The notes beneath the pieces were generated by a model. The model saw only the letters and a program-made list of their open reading frames with translations, did not search any database and was not told the origin of the DNA. The position numbers and the translations under genes are program-made. Below, piece after piece: positions 37,493-49,380 of a DNA stretch of 64,000 bases. Source of the DNA: Collybiopsis luxurians FD-317 M1 (taxonomy: Eukaryota; Basidiomycota; Agaricomycetes; Agaricales; Omphalotaceae); assembly GCA_000827265.1 (NCBI GenBank), contig KN834763.1, forward strand, positions 682,001 through 746,000, in the 5' to 3' direction. The stretch's first letter is position 1, and each line of letters starts with the position of its first letter.

Positions 37493-39011
37493 TTAGGTGA
37501 CATCCATCCTGATGAGATTTTCTTCACCTTCCAATAGCTGGTTGTCATTGTCTTGAGCATCCATTGCGCCCAATAAAACATCAACATCAGGAGAAACCAC
37601 ATAACGTTTGTAAATTTCCCCAAGAACCGCGAGTTTATTCTCGTTCAAATCGAGATGCACAGCGTGCTCTAGAAACGACGCCTGTGTCGCAGCGGTGACC
37701 TGAATAACGGTCAACTTGAATAATTCGAAAGGAGGCTGACAGTTCGGAAAAACATACGTCGAGTACAATTCCATTCGCTAATCGTATTTTGCGTGCGCCG
37801 CTACGATATACCTCGAGATGTCCAATCAAACCGTCAAGTTCTTTTTTAGTCTCGGATGAGTCAGAGATAGAGAGTGAAGACGTTGATTGTTGCATATCTG
37901 ACTCATTCTTCACATTCGCTGCAAAGGTGACTCTTTTGGTTCCTGGGGTTGTCGGTGGGTCTATCTGCATGGCATCGTTCCCCGTTGAGGATGAAGTGAA
38001 GGTTGGGAAAGGACTCGGAAATTGAAAAAAGTATAGACGCCGAGAATCATCGCTAGAATCCTGAATTCAGAATGTATGCAACATTCCTCTTCGAATAACC
38101 GGGTTGTGCGTACCTCAGGCAGCCTGCCAAGATCATCCATCAAGGTCTCGAGGTCTTTCACGTCTTCATTTTTGCCGAGGTCCATAGCAATGGCAGGTTT
38201 TACTTTTGAGCTTGGTCATAATGTTGAAAGATAGTTACCAAAATGTAGCGCACCTGTTTCTGCATCTGGTTCCTCGTTCTTCAACTTTACTGCTTTTTCC
38301 TTCCTTAAACTATCTGGCGCCATCCAATCCATCTGACGGACGTTTTCCATATCGATGATTTCTACGCCTTCATCGGGATCGGAGTACACTTCTTCTTCTT
38401 CCTTTCCCTCGTTCTCCAATTTGCTCCTTCGCTCCTCTGTCTTGATTTTTGGTACCGCCGTCTGCGACAACCCGGCTCCAAGAGACGAGGTTCCGGCCTT
38501 TGTTGGTGTTGGAATTGGAGTACTGGCTTGGGCGACGCGCCGTGAACTAGTGGCAGCCATTGCAGGACCTAAGGCAAATGGACCACTTGCCACCATCTCA
38601 ACTGAGGCCTTTGGGACTCCGCGACCCTTTCCTTTGCCATCTGCAGGACCACGGCCGCGACCTCGATCGTTGGAAGGGGTAGAGGGAAGGATAGATTCAG
38701 CTACCGGCTCCTAAGAACGCGGATTAGATTGACTATCATACTGTAAAATTGATTTGTTTACAGTTTTTACCGAGCTGTATGAACAGTCAGTTCAGAATTG
38801 AAGAACAATTTTGAAGAAAAACGTACCTTCGTCTTGCTGGAAGAGTCGGGACAAATTTGAGTTTCTGAGTGCCTTGCCTTGTTACATCCGAGGGTCTTTT
38901 AGCTAGACTTGATATGGCTTTGGGCTTGGAACCGCTTCCTGAATTGAATATTTAAAAGGACGCTGGAGAGATAAGAAACGATGGGGGCGAACCTGAAGGG
39001 GTTTCTGACAT
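37493..39011 (-). CDS. RPC53: RNA polymerase III subunit RPC4 (Rpc53)
   Basis: Pol III subunit that pairs with RPC5/Rpc37 in the TFIIF-like subcomplex acting in initiation, termination and reinitiation. The start at 39011 encodes MSETPSGSGSKPKAISSLAK after a first intron, then KLKFVPTLPARR, the usual RPC4 N-terminal motif. The middle is basic/acidic and disordered, with YSDPDEGVEIIDMENVRQMD and WMAPDSLRKEK. The C-terminal conserved domain reads LDGLIGHLEVYRSGARKIRL, ANGIVLDVT and ASFLEHAVHLDLNENKLAVL, ending MDVT at 37493. About eight short introns. Divergent from the ABCC gene with 53 bp between ATGs. Confidence 0.9.
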
Positions 39012-39064
39012 GTTGCAGTTTAAAAAGTGGTTTCACGGCCCGCTTATTCTCTCCGCCGTACCAA
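39012..39064. promoter_or_regulatory. Short bidirectional promoter RPC4/ABCC (53 bp)
   Basis: Only 53 bp lie between the RPC4 ATG and the most likely ABCC ATG. An upstream plus-strand frame from 38981 overlaps the RPC4 first exon, so the later start was chosen for the transporter. Confidence 0.45.
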
Positions 39065-42000
39065 ATGCGTCCACTTGTACTAGACAGCGGATGTGCAAAC
39101 AGGTCTTGCTGGAATGAGCTCTGGTTCACCGCCATTCTTACCATCTTCGTCTTTTGCTTATATCTATCTGTTGCCCCTCGTCTCCTTCTGCCCCAATGGC
39201 TCACTCAAGCGCTAGGATTGGTCAAAAGACCGTTCAAAACCTTCATGACAATCCAAGAAGCAGAGGCTCTCAATGGAGACCAAGACGAGGACCTAGAAAT
39301 TCAGCAACATGTTCCCCTATGGCGAACTCTCGTTTTCACATTCATAGGCATCCTAGAGATGATACTCTTGCTTGCCACCGGAGTATACAATGCCGTTATT
39401 TCTCGGTCGGCTCTCAGTTCTTTTCTCAACGTGTTCGTATGGAGTTACACGGTTGGAAGGTTCATAGCCTATCCCCAGCCCACTGTCCCATATGATCTCT
39501 TTTCCCTCTACGTCTTGCAGCTCGTTTCGGAAGCTTGTCAACTCGGCGCCATGCTTTTCGACAGAGATGCATACGGGGTCCCCTTACCTCCTACAGATGT
39601 AATTGCTCTGCACGTTTTCACCCTGACCATGGTAGTTGTACTGCTCGCCGTTGTTCTTTCAATGCCCATGGCAGTGCCTAGTCGTAAAGTGAATAAAAGC
39701 GAGATTGTCAGTATTAGTTCTTGAATGTTAGCGCAAGCTAAACCGTGTTTAGGGAAAATCTATCAGTCCCGAGGATTATACGACTCTATTTTCGTGGATC
39801 ACATTCACGGTATGTAAACCAATGCAACTCCCGGAGAAAAGCCATTTCACAGAATAATTATCCAATCTGCTAGTGGGTATACCCTCTCATTAAAAAGGGG
39901 AAAGTTACGACTCTCGACGAAAAGGATGTCTGGTCACTCAGTCCTACTATTCAGTCGCGCCCCATTTTTGCTAAATTCATGAAGATTCAGTCTGCTACTT
40001 TGCTAAAGAGAATATTTTGGGCAAACTCCCTTGACTTTATGTTCGTCGCTCTGTGCTCGCAAAAGCCCTGAACTAAATTGGCCATCCTGCAGTCTGGAAT
40101 TTTCGCTCTCAACTCTAAGCATATTTCTAGAATTTCTAAATCCATTCTTTCTCAAGTGAGCACTATAGTTTGATCTTACCCAATGCCAAAGTTCAGCTAA
40201 TGTTCTTAGTCATATTTTGTCCTCGATTGAAGATCACGAAAGGCCTCAAGCTTATGTCTATGCAGTTCTGATGTTTTTTGGCGCAGTTCTCAAATCACAA
40301 TGCGATCTTCAACATCTGTGGTTCATTCGTCGGGCCGCCACCCGTACCAGAAGCGAGCTAATGGCGGTAATCTACGACAAAGCGTTGAAAAGGAAAGATC
40401 TTAGTGGAATAGTAAGGAAGAGTGAAGAGAATAAAGATCAGAAGAACAAAAAATCAACGGACGATCCTAAAAGTGATAAGAACAAAGAAGAACTCGGCGC
40501 TGATGTTGGCAAAATTGTCAACCTTATGGCTGTCGATGCGAATCGTGTCTCAATGATGATCACAGCGATATATATGTTACTGAACGGTTCGTTCTCGTAC
40601 CCCGTAGTATCAAACTTGAACTGATTAGTTTTGCAGCACCTGTGGAAATTATCATTGGCCTGATATACCTCTACCGTCTACTTGGTCCCTCTGCGCTAGC
40701 GGGGCTAGTTGTCCTCGTCGCAGGATGGCCGTTGAATTCATATCTCACGAACCGTAGCATGGAAATTTATAGAGGTACTTCAAAAGTCCGAGACAAGCGA
40801 ATGGGGGTACTTAGCGAAGTGATTGGAGCGGTAAGTTCCTTGAAATGCTACATCGTCAAGTATCCGTCTCCATCTGGTATACATTCAGATCAAATTTATC
40901 AAGTTTTTCGCATGGGAACACAAATGGACCGATCGTGTAATGGCCGAAAGGGAGAAGGAAATGCGTTGGATGCTCAAAGGCCGAATCAATTCTGTTATGT
41001 TTTATATTCTCTGGCAAACCACGCCCATTCTTGTTTCTATTATCTCGTTCATGTCGTACGTTCTGCTTGGAAATGAGCTCAACATCAGCGTTGCATTTAC
41101 AGTGAGTTTAATCATGATCCGTAGATATCGAATCCGAAAGCTCACTTCCTTTCCCTAGGCCATCGCTTTATTCGGTATGATCAGGTAAGATTGCATTGAA
41201 GACTTTCTTAAACGCGCATTCACCGCGTTTCATCAGGACACCGCTCAACGTACTTCCCAGCATTATTGTCCAAGTCGCTCAAACCAAAGTGGCCCTCGAT
41301 CGGATTGCTGTCTATCTCACTGAAGAGGAGGTAACAGACCAAGTGTCGTCGTTAAAGAAAGATGCTTCTGCCCCGCATCGACCGAGTAATTTCACAGAGG
41401 AAAGAAGCTTCGGGTTAGAAAACGCGACACTAAAATGGAATGAGGTTGAGAAGCCAAAAGAGGCAAAAGACACGCAGGATAATGTTTCGGACGTATCGGA
41501 AGTGGAGAGCGTAACAGTACGCTCGAGTGCTTCTGAGGATGGGGCAGAAACGGAGGGTGACCATCAGTTCAGGCTGGAACAGATATCAGTTGTTTTCCCA
41601 GAAAATAAACTGACGGTTGTTACTGGCCCTACCGCCAGCGGTAAAACCGCACTACTAGTGGGTGCTCTGAATTTCCTCTCGTTATTATCTCTTGAATGTG
41701 TTAATTTTTTTATGCATTACAGATGGCCGTACTAGGTGAAATGACACTTTTATCCGGGCGGATTCTTATGCACAAAGACACTTCCGACGTTGACATGAAC
41801 GGAAATATGCATGCTATATCATACTCTGCTCAATCTCCATGGTTGAGGCACCAGTCAATCAAGGACAACATTCTCTTTGGTTACCCATACGATGAGCAAA
41901 GATATCGGGACGTCATAGAAGCCTGTGCTCTCAAGCCCGATTTGGATATTCTGGAGGATGGGGATGCTACGGAAGTCAGTTCATATCATATCTCGCGTTA

Positions 42001-45000
42001 CCATTCCCAAGTTCATTTACTCTTCCAGATCGGCAGCAAAGGTGTAAGTCTTTCTGGAGGTCAACGTGCGAGGGTCGCTCTCGCCAGGGCTGTATATGCT
42101 CGGACCAAATATGTGTTGCTGGATGATCCTCTCAGTGCTGTAGTAGGTGCTCTTCCTCGTCTTTCCTTGCAATAACTAACATACCTCATAGGATAGTCAT
42201 ACGTCTCGTTTCCTGTATGAGAAACTCTTGCGAGGACCTCTTCTGGCATCCCGAACGGTTATCTTGGTTACACATCATATTGACCTTGTGCTTCCTGGTG
42301 CTCATTATCTTGTGCGGATGTTGGATGGACGCATTGATACCCAGGGTACAGTGGCAGATCTCCGCGCGTCTGGTCTTCTTGAGGGCATCGCGCATGAAGC
42401 TGAAGCTGAGGCTCAAAAAGAGGAAGAAGACACTGTTCCCGAAGAGGATGCTGAAGCTGGAGAAGGGATGAAGGACCCCGCAGTCAAAACTACCAATAAG
42501 AAACCTCGCAAACTTGTGGAAGATGAAAAAAGAGAACAAGGTGGTGTGAAATGGAGAATTTACCAGAAGTATCTGAGAGCGTCGTAAGTCGTTGATTTTT
42601 CCTCTCTGCGCTGACTAACTTCGGTCGCCAGGTCTTATTGGGTGTGGAGCCTTCTTTTTTTCTTTGTGATACTAAACCAGCTTTTGGGGGTTGGAGAAAA
42701 GTGGTGGATCAAGGTGAACAACTCTCACTATCAATTTACCTGTGGACGAATTTTAACCTGCCATCTATCATTTTTCAGATCTGGGGAGGAGCTTACGACT
42801 CTTCTGAAGATGTGTCGTCCATGCATTTTACCCCATCACGGCTGGCTGTGGCCTCAGAGCATGAACTTTCGGATGGATTCATGTATCAATCATATACACC
42901 AGCACTGCCTGTACGAACAATGATCAATCGACCCAGCGCTCGCGAGAATCCCTTGTTCTATGTGGGTGTTTACGCAGCGATAGGTCTTTTGAACGCCTTC
43001 GTTAGCGTTATCGCATCGGCCGTACAGTACACTGGCGCCCTGCGCGCCTCCAGGATTCTCTTTAAACAGCTTCTGGAGACGGTTGTCAGAGCTACCTTCA
43101 GATTCCATGACACCACGCCGCAAGGGAGGATGTTGAATCGGTTCGGAAAGGACATTGAAACTATAGACTCCTCCTTGGCGGGCTCACTCCAAAATGTCAA
43201 CTCCTCCTTGGCGAACTTTTTTGCGTCTGTAATCCTGATTGCTGTCATATTTCCATTCTTCTTGATCCCAGCAGTTGTCCTTGGTTTCATATATAGGGAG
43301 CTTTCCATTGGGTATCTGAATACTGGCCGAGATCTTCGCCGAATGGAGTCAAACTCCAGGAGCCCAATATTTAGTGATTTCTCTGAATTGTTGGAAGGCA
43401 TTGTTACCGTCCGAGCATTCTCGGCAGAACGACGCTTTCTGGATGCAATATTTTCAAAGATAGATTTCACAACCAAAATGTGGTATGTTGTTCTCTTCCT
43501 CCCTCGTTCATTGCTTCACGCTCATAAATTTTCGCAGGTATGGTTTTTGGATGACAAACAGGTAATCGGGAAAGTATGACTAAAACTGAGTAGTGTCCAC
43601 TAACACTGAATTCTCCAGATGGCTCTTACTCTCTTTCGATTTACTCGGTACTGTCTCGCTGCTCACTATCTATGAAGATACTGACATCCATTTAGGTAGC
43701 CTTGTATGTATCTTAGCCCGGTAGAGTATGGAATTGCTAGTTGATATACTTTGCACAGGCCGTATTAATCACATCGCTGTTCTCCATCTCTCGAGCTGAA
43801 CCTGATTCTGGTCTGGCCGGAATTTGCATCACTAGTGCTTTAAGTTTTACCATGTCTGTTTATTGGTATGTCTGGAGCGGCCGGATTTTACTGCATCCTG
43901 ACCGTCTCTCGATTTGCAGGGCATGCCGTTTCTGGACAACTTTGGAGTTGGACCTCAAGTAAGTAAACACGCCAATCATGCTTTACACACTTGAATATCC
44001 TATGTCTCCCAGCGCGGTGGAACGAGTCGTGGAATATCTTGATTTACCTCAAGAACCACCAATCATAATCGAAAGCAACAGGCCGCCTGCGTACTGGCCG
44101 TCCAGTTCTCCAAATGAAACTCTGATTTCGGTCGAGAATCTGTCTGTCAAATATGCTCCTGATCTACCGGCCGTAATTCAAGACATCTCCTTTACCTTAA
44201 GAGCAGGAGAGCGCATTGGTCTGCTGGGTCGAACCGGTGAGATCTTGGGCATCTCTGCCATGCTTCGAGCTTCCTTTGACGTTGAACCCAGGCAGTGGCA
44301 AATCAACCCTCGCTATGAGTATCCTTCGTTTCGTACGTTGATTGAATATTGTTATTAGGACACTGCTAAGTTGCGTTCTAGGTGGATCCATCCAGCGGCA
44401 GGATTTTTATTGATGGTATTGATATATCAACTATTGGTTTACATGACCTTCGCTCTCGTTTGGTTCGTTTTGAGTGATCCATTTATACCGGCGCCAATGT
44501 TTTTCCCAGACCTTCATTCCGCAAGATCCAACGCTTTTCTCTGGCACACTGAGAGATAATCTAGATCCTTTCGGTGATTTTTTATCTCGATAAATCCATT
44601 GACAGAATTTAAACTTATTTAAACTGCAGGGGAGCACACTGATGCAGAATGCCTGGATGCATTGCAACGAGTGCAGATGACGGTCCAGAGTCAGCACGCT
44701 TCCCGTCGGGCATCCCAAACTCCGTCTACTACTGGTACCCCAATATCAACACACCCACCATCCATTCTTGAAGTGGCCGTCGAGGGAGAAACTGCCAGTT
44801 CCATTGGGTCAACGGTCACGAATAACGATGGAAGGAATACTGTTTCCTTGGGCACTCAGGTGTCTCCTGGTGGAAGCAACTTTTCTCAAGGACAGAAACA
44901 GCTTATCTCCATGGCTCGCGCGATTTTGAGGAGGAGCAGCATCGTGGTAAATTTGATCAATTTTGACTTGTTTTACATAATATTTACGACGACATTTCCC

Positions 45001-45344
45001 AAGATTCTCGATGAAGTAAATTGTTCATTAATTGCTCGTCTGCTGCTAATATTGAAACTTAAATCTAGGCAACGAGTAGCACAGATTTTGCCACTGACGC
45101 CAAGATTCAGGTGGCCATTCGTGAAGAATTTACAGGCTCGCTGTTGTTGACAGTTGCTCACCGATTGAGAACGATTATCGACTATGACCGGCTGCTGGTC
45201 CTTGACAAAGGAAAAGTAGTTGAATTCGATACCCCCTGGAATTTGATACAGAAAGAGGATGGAGTGTTCAGGAACATGTGTCTCAAGAGTGGGACTTTTG
45301 CTGGATTAGAGGCTGCAGCAAAAGCAAAAGCCGAGTCTATATAA
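39065..45344 (+). CDS. ABCC-family (MRP-type) full ABC transporter
   Basis: ATP-driven exporter of the multidrug-resistance-associated family, likely in the vacuolar or plasma membrane, moving conjugates or similar anions. It begins [20 protein letters not shown] with a five-helix TMD0-like region. Next come [20 protein letters not shown] and TMD1. NBD1 has Walker [12 protein letters not shown], signature [14 protein letters not shown] and Walker [13 protein letters not shown]. After a linker and TMD2 ([20 protein letters not shown]), NBD2 has [13 protein letters not shown] split by introns, [17 protein letters not shown] and ILDEATSSTD, then AHRLRTI. NBD1 has Asp where NBD2 has the catalytic Glu, the usual ABCC asymmetry. 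About 20 introns of 45-70 nt break it into short open frames. The substrate is unknown. Confidence 0.92.
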
Positions 45345-46311
45345 TAGCTGAAGCATTCGATGGCGATTTCTTCCTGGGATACATGAGACTGGTAGCTTTT
45401 TAAAAATATCTTCAATCAACTTAAACTTGTGCAGAACAAATAGCTTGATATTGTTAGCACCAAAACTAAGACTAGCGTAGAACAGTCTAATAGTATGGGA
45501 ATCGAGGTAGGCCATGTAACTTAAGAAGCCTGAATACGAGACTCACAGAGAACTCGTCAGTAAGATTAAGCGACGACGAGCACAACGACTGTGTGCGGAA
45601 GGAAGAGACGCGCGAACTAGGCGCAGGAGCGACCGAGCAGCGCGTGAAACCCCTTGAAAACCCCCGATATACGGTGAGAATTTGATAGGACCAACGACCA
45701 AGTCGTAGACTTGACCTCGGAGCTGTGATTGTTCTCGTAGTATCAAGGCGGAGTCCACAAGAGGTCCGAACGACGTTGAAATCGAACAAAATCGTATTGA
45801 GATTGTATGAAAGAGAACCGAAAAACGAGATAAAGGCAAGCAGACACTGATGATTTTAAGGTAATTTCAACACGCCCAGCAGGCATTTTATGTATGGGAG
45901 ATGAACATCGTAACCATATCTTGGTAACTTACGCGAGAATCAACGAAAGGACATCATAGGAGCGCAGGGGATGTAGTAGTGTCAGGGAGCTGGTAGTTTG
46001 GATCACATTGGCGGAGGCGGTTTAACTCAGAACTGTGTGGTTCAGGGTGATGATCTGAGAGATGTTGAGTGGGAGAGAAAGGTAGAGTGAAAGGAAGGGA
46101 AACGATTGGAGTATAACAGGTATCGGTGTTATGGGCAGGTAGCGATGGTGGTATTACGAATAAGCCAATGAAAGCCCTCATCAGACTTTCATAAACAGGC
46201 TGGTACGAGCCTGCGCTCTTCTCGTTTCGCAGGCATTACCGACTACCACTTGTCATGCTTTTGATTATAGTACTATTACCTACAAGGGACGTATTTCATT
46301 GAGATAATTCT
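45345..46311. other. Convergent 3' intergenic region, nothing identified
   Basis: About 1 kb between the ABCC and Nudix stop codons. Minus-strand frames at 45487-45839 lack ATG starts and domains. The sequence near 46000-46090 is purine-rich. No RNA gene or repeat was recognised. Confidence 0.45.
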
Positions 46312-47397
46312 TTATGATTCAGTGCTCAGAGCCATGGCGTATCCAGCTGCCAAATGGTGGAGACGCGCGTCTAAAATAAATCCCTGTAATGTCTCAGTAG
46401 GTCATAAAATGGGTAGAACCAAGGGAATTACCTTGCTATCATATACTGCGAGATATTTTCAGAACTAGAAAGCAAGATGACTTGGGGATGCGCACCTTTG
46501 AGTTCCCCGAGAAGTTTTTGCAACTCTATGACCCTGCGTACGATGAACTCCCCGGCATCGAGTTTCTGGTCCGGAGTCTCTAGCTTGTCCTCCAACGTGA
46601 CATTCAGAACGACCAGCTTCATATTCGCATTCGTCATGCCTGTAAAACTTGTTCATACACAACATTCGCGAAGGCGTAAGCCGACTCACCGGGGTCTGAG
46701 ACAAGGAGAGGTGATGATTCGATAACTGAATTGGCCTTGTATCCCTACCAGCTGCGATTAGATACAGGGTCGAAAGTATGGGAATCCCAATCTCACTGTT
46801 TCTTCTTCCAGTTCACGAATGGCTGCCTGCTCGGGTGTTTCTCCTTCATCGATGAGACCGGCTGGAAGCTCTAATTGGGAAGATGATGGACGGATTCTTT
46901 TGAGCGATATGAACTGGACTGACCGACAATAAATTTGTCAATCGGGGGGCGATATTGCTCAACAACGACAGTAGAAGGAGGGAAGGCATTTGTTTTTGAT
47001 TTCAGAATGGCCAGTATAGCAACGGCTGAAGTTGAGATTGAACTAGTGGAGAAATTTGAGAAACGCGGTATCGCGCACCATCGATACCAGATGACTTGCG
47101 AGTTTTGCGCTGAGCGACTTCCCAAAGACGCTGGAACGAGTTCAGAGTGGCTTAGACTGGACAAGTTCCTCTCTCACTTCTTTCCCTTCTGCGTCCTGAT
47201 ATTTAATTTTCTTGAGTGTAATCCATCTGAGGGACAAGGAGATTCAGCCTTTTCTGTTCGTCGAACAAAACTTGGGACGGGACTGGCTTTGCTTCATTAA
47301 TAGGAAGATCAGATACAGAAAGGACCTTTGGTTGTTGGGACATTCTGGCGGGAGACGAGAATAGGCGTTTGGAGAAATGGCGGAGGCGGGAGAGCAT
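46312..47397 (-). CDS. Nudix hydrolase, ADP-ribose/sugar-nucleotide pyrophosphatase (Ysa1/NUDT5-like)
   Basis: Hydrolyses ADP-ribose or related nucleoside diphosphate sugars. The Nudix box [20 protein letters not shown] plus TGY fits GX5EX7REUXEEXGU. Around it are [20 protein letters not shown] and [20 protein letters not shown]. The last exon encodes [20 protein letters not shown] and a stop at 46312. Two starts are possible. [19 protein letters not shown] at 47397 looks like a mitochondrial presequence. The Met at 47343 ([14 protein letters not shown]) gives a cytosolic form. The first intron, 47227-47287, appears to be GC-AG, joining INEAK to [16 protein letters not shown]. About seven introns. 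The Mis14 gene starts 46 bp away on the other strand. Confidence 0.9.
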
Positions 47398-47443
47398 TTA
47401 CACGGTCACGCTACACCAACTCTTTCCTTTAACCATCACCATC
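47398..47443. promoter_or_regulatory. Short bidirectional promoter Nudix/Mis14 (46 bp)
   Basis: 46 bp separate the upstream Nudix ATG from the Mis14 ATG, or 100 bp if the internal Nudix Met is used. Such spacing implies shared promoter elements or transcription starts inside the neighbouring gene. Confidence 0.4.
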
Positions 47444-48259
47444 ATGGCTTCCTCAAAGGAAGACTTTCGCGTCTCAATCGAATCAATGAATGACTGGTCT
47501 CATGTAAAAGCAAATTATGCCCAGGCTACAAGAGCAGATTTTGAGAGGGAGCTCGCCGCTGCTGGATTATCGAATACAAACGCGCTCTCTCAGCATCTGG
47601 ATCACGTTAGTCTTACACCGAAGCTTTATTGGCCAGTAATCTCACTTTTGCCCAGTTCATTGATCAAACCTTTCGGCTAGCGCAACCGAATCTGCGCGTT
47701 AATGGTCAGAGTTTTGATGAGCGTGGCGAAGACGGTACGCGGTGCCCGGGTTGAAAACGACCATGATTTCAATGTATTGAATCCAGATATTGAGCCCTTT
47801 GACGAAACGCTGGACCGACATGTCTGGTCGCTACATGACCAAAGACTCGGACTACACAAGACGATAGCCGCTATACGACGAGCCGAACCTTTGAAAATTG
47901 AAAAGGCCATGCTCAACTCATTGGAACAAGATCATGAACTCGATGCTATGGAATCTGCTTTGGAAGATATCCAGGAAGATTTCAATATGGAAGTAGACGA
48001 TATACATGGCACGTGTGGGTTTGTAATTCAAGCTAAAATTCTCTACTAAAGCGGCCCAAGGTTTACCGCCCGAAGTTGAGGAAGGATTGCAAAAAACATC
48101 GGCGCTGGCAAAGGAATTGTCACAAGTATGTGTCTTCCTTCAATTTCTGTTTCTTCTTCTAAACTCACATCCTTCGTGTAGTCTATACCTACCCAGACCG
48201 AACGTTCCCAGTCATTCACAATATCTTCTGCCACATTGAAGAAATCAGAATGGAGGTAG
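47444..48259 (+). CDS. Kinetochore MIND/Mis12-complex protein Mis14/Nsl1-like
   Basis: Five exons (47444-47605, 47656-47734, 47787-48014, 48052-48125, 48182-48259) give 206 residues. It starts MASSKEDFRVSIESMNDWSH. The region around LDHFIDQTFRLAQPNLRVNG resembles the Mis14/Nsl1 core, where a short helix precedes an FxxAxxNIxING-like motif. The next region, IEPFDETLDRHVWSLHDQRL, begins a predicted coiled coil (EPLKIEKAMLNSLEQDHELD, ESALEDIQEDFNMEVDD). The length fits Nsl1. If correct, it bridges centromeric chromatin to Ndc80 within the Mis12 complex. Family similarity is moderate and was judged by eye. Confidence 0.68.
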
Positions 48260-48442
48260 CAATGATGGACATTATATATAGGCTGTCTAGGGCATAGTGT
48301 ATACGTAGTGATCACAAGATGGTCTGGACTTTGGCAGTGACACGACTGAATGAACAAAGTGCTTCGAACAGTAGGTCATCTGATAGATCCAGAAGCTATA
48401 AAGTCGTCGTTGTCTTTCTAGGTAACCATCGATCTCCCTTCA

Positions 48443-48826
48443 ATGTCTCTTGCCACTCGCTCTGCTCTTCGTGTTACTCGTGCTGCCCAGAGAGCTCCGC
48501 AGCTTCAACGGCATCTCCATGTCAAGGACATCAACGGTGGAATGCGGAGCATTATGAGCGAGGGTCATGTCAACGAGAGAGGAGTGGGTTCCTCGTGCTG
48601 AACGTGTCGATGACTGTGTTGCTCACCTTGAGTTGTTTGCAGCACCTACCTTTCACCTATAGAAGGAAGACTGCCTTTTTTGGAAAGTTTGCTGCGTTCT
48701 GCACTACTGCCTTTAGCATTCCTTTCGGTGCCGTTCTGTGCGTGGGCGAATCCGTTGCTGCATTCGTGCAGAGATACTTAAACCAAGTTTTTTCCTTTCA
48801 GGTACAAGAGAACTCCACAAGCTTGA
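48443..48826 (+). CDS. Cytochrome c oxidase small subunit Cox8/VIIc (COX7C-like)
   Basis: Small inner-membrane subunit of respiratory complex IV. Three exons (48443-48583, 48643-48737, 48802-48826) give 86 residues. The N-terminus MSLATRSALRVTRAAQRAPQ is an Arg-rich presequence with a likely cleavage near QRHLHV. The mature part has HLPFTYRRKTAFFGKFAAF, then one membrane helix (CTTAFSIPFGAVLY) and a short basic tail, KRTPQA. This LPF...K...FSxPFxAxxY pattern is typical of VIIc. The final codons come from a 25 nt exon. Exon 1 may hold another small intron between HLHV and HLPF, since that stretch (about 20 residues) is longer than usual. Confidence 0.8.
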
Positions 48827-49380
48827 AACAAACGTGGGAGTAGACTTGCGATATCTAAAGTGTATGTAGTAGAAATATTTAACTGTGTATAACAATCAAC
48901 GGTCTTTTTCATCGCCCACTGCCCTTTAGAAGGTGTGTACTTGGCACGTTTACCCCGTGTTGGTGAGCTGGTGTTGCTAGAGGAGGAGACTAGTAATCCG
49001 CAGGAAACGGGTCAATGGCAGCTGGGAGTATTAAGTCCCTGCACGGTTCGGCTCCGGAAAAATTGTTTACGCTTTCAAAACGAGCTGAGGACGCCGCTAG
49101 AGGAATAGATCCGACCGCGGTATGTACAGTGATTCTGAAGAGGACTTTGTCGAAATGGATTGAAGTATTAGTCATCAAATATAGCAGCTAATATAAATAC
49201 TCTTCGTTTCGGTCATCTCGTTCTGAATTTCTTTTTCCCGCCGCCCAGCGCGCTCCACTCTTCTTGGCTCTCTTCCACCACCTGGCAAAGGCCATTTTCC
49301 ACGACTTTCACGATCTCATTCGACGTTCAGGCCATCTTCATGCAATTAGTGTCATAACCATCTAATACATACTCTTTATC
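48827..49380. promoter_or_regulatory. Upstream region of the Nha1 antiporter gene
   Basis: 554 bp spacer. The right part (49220-49375) is rich in C/T tracts, as in fungal promoters and 5' UTRs, and leads to the ATG at 49381. No other gene was seen. Confidence 0.5.

Noticed and set aside
45487..45839. Minus-strand frames of about 100 codons between ABCC and Nudix
   Set aside because: No ATG start for the longer frame, no domain, Arg/Ser low complexity.
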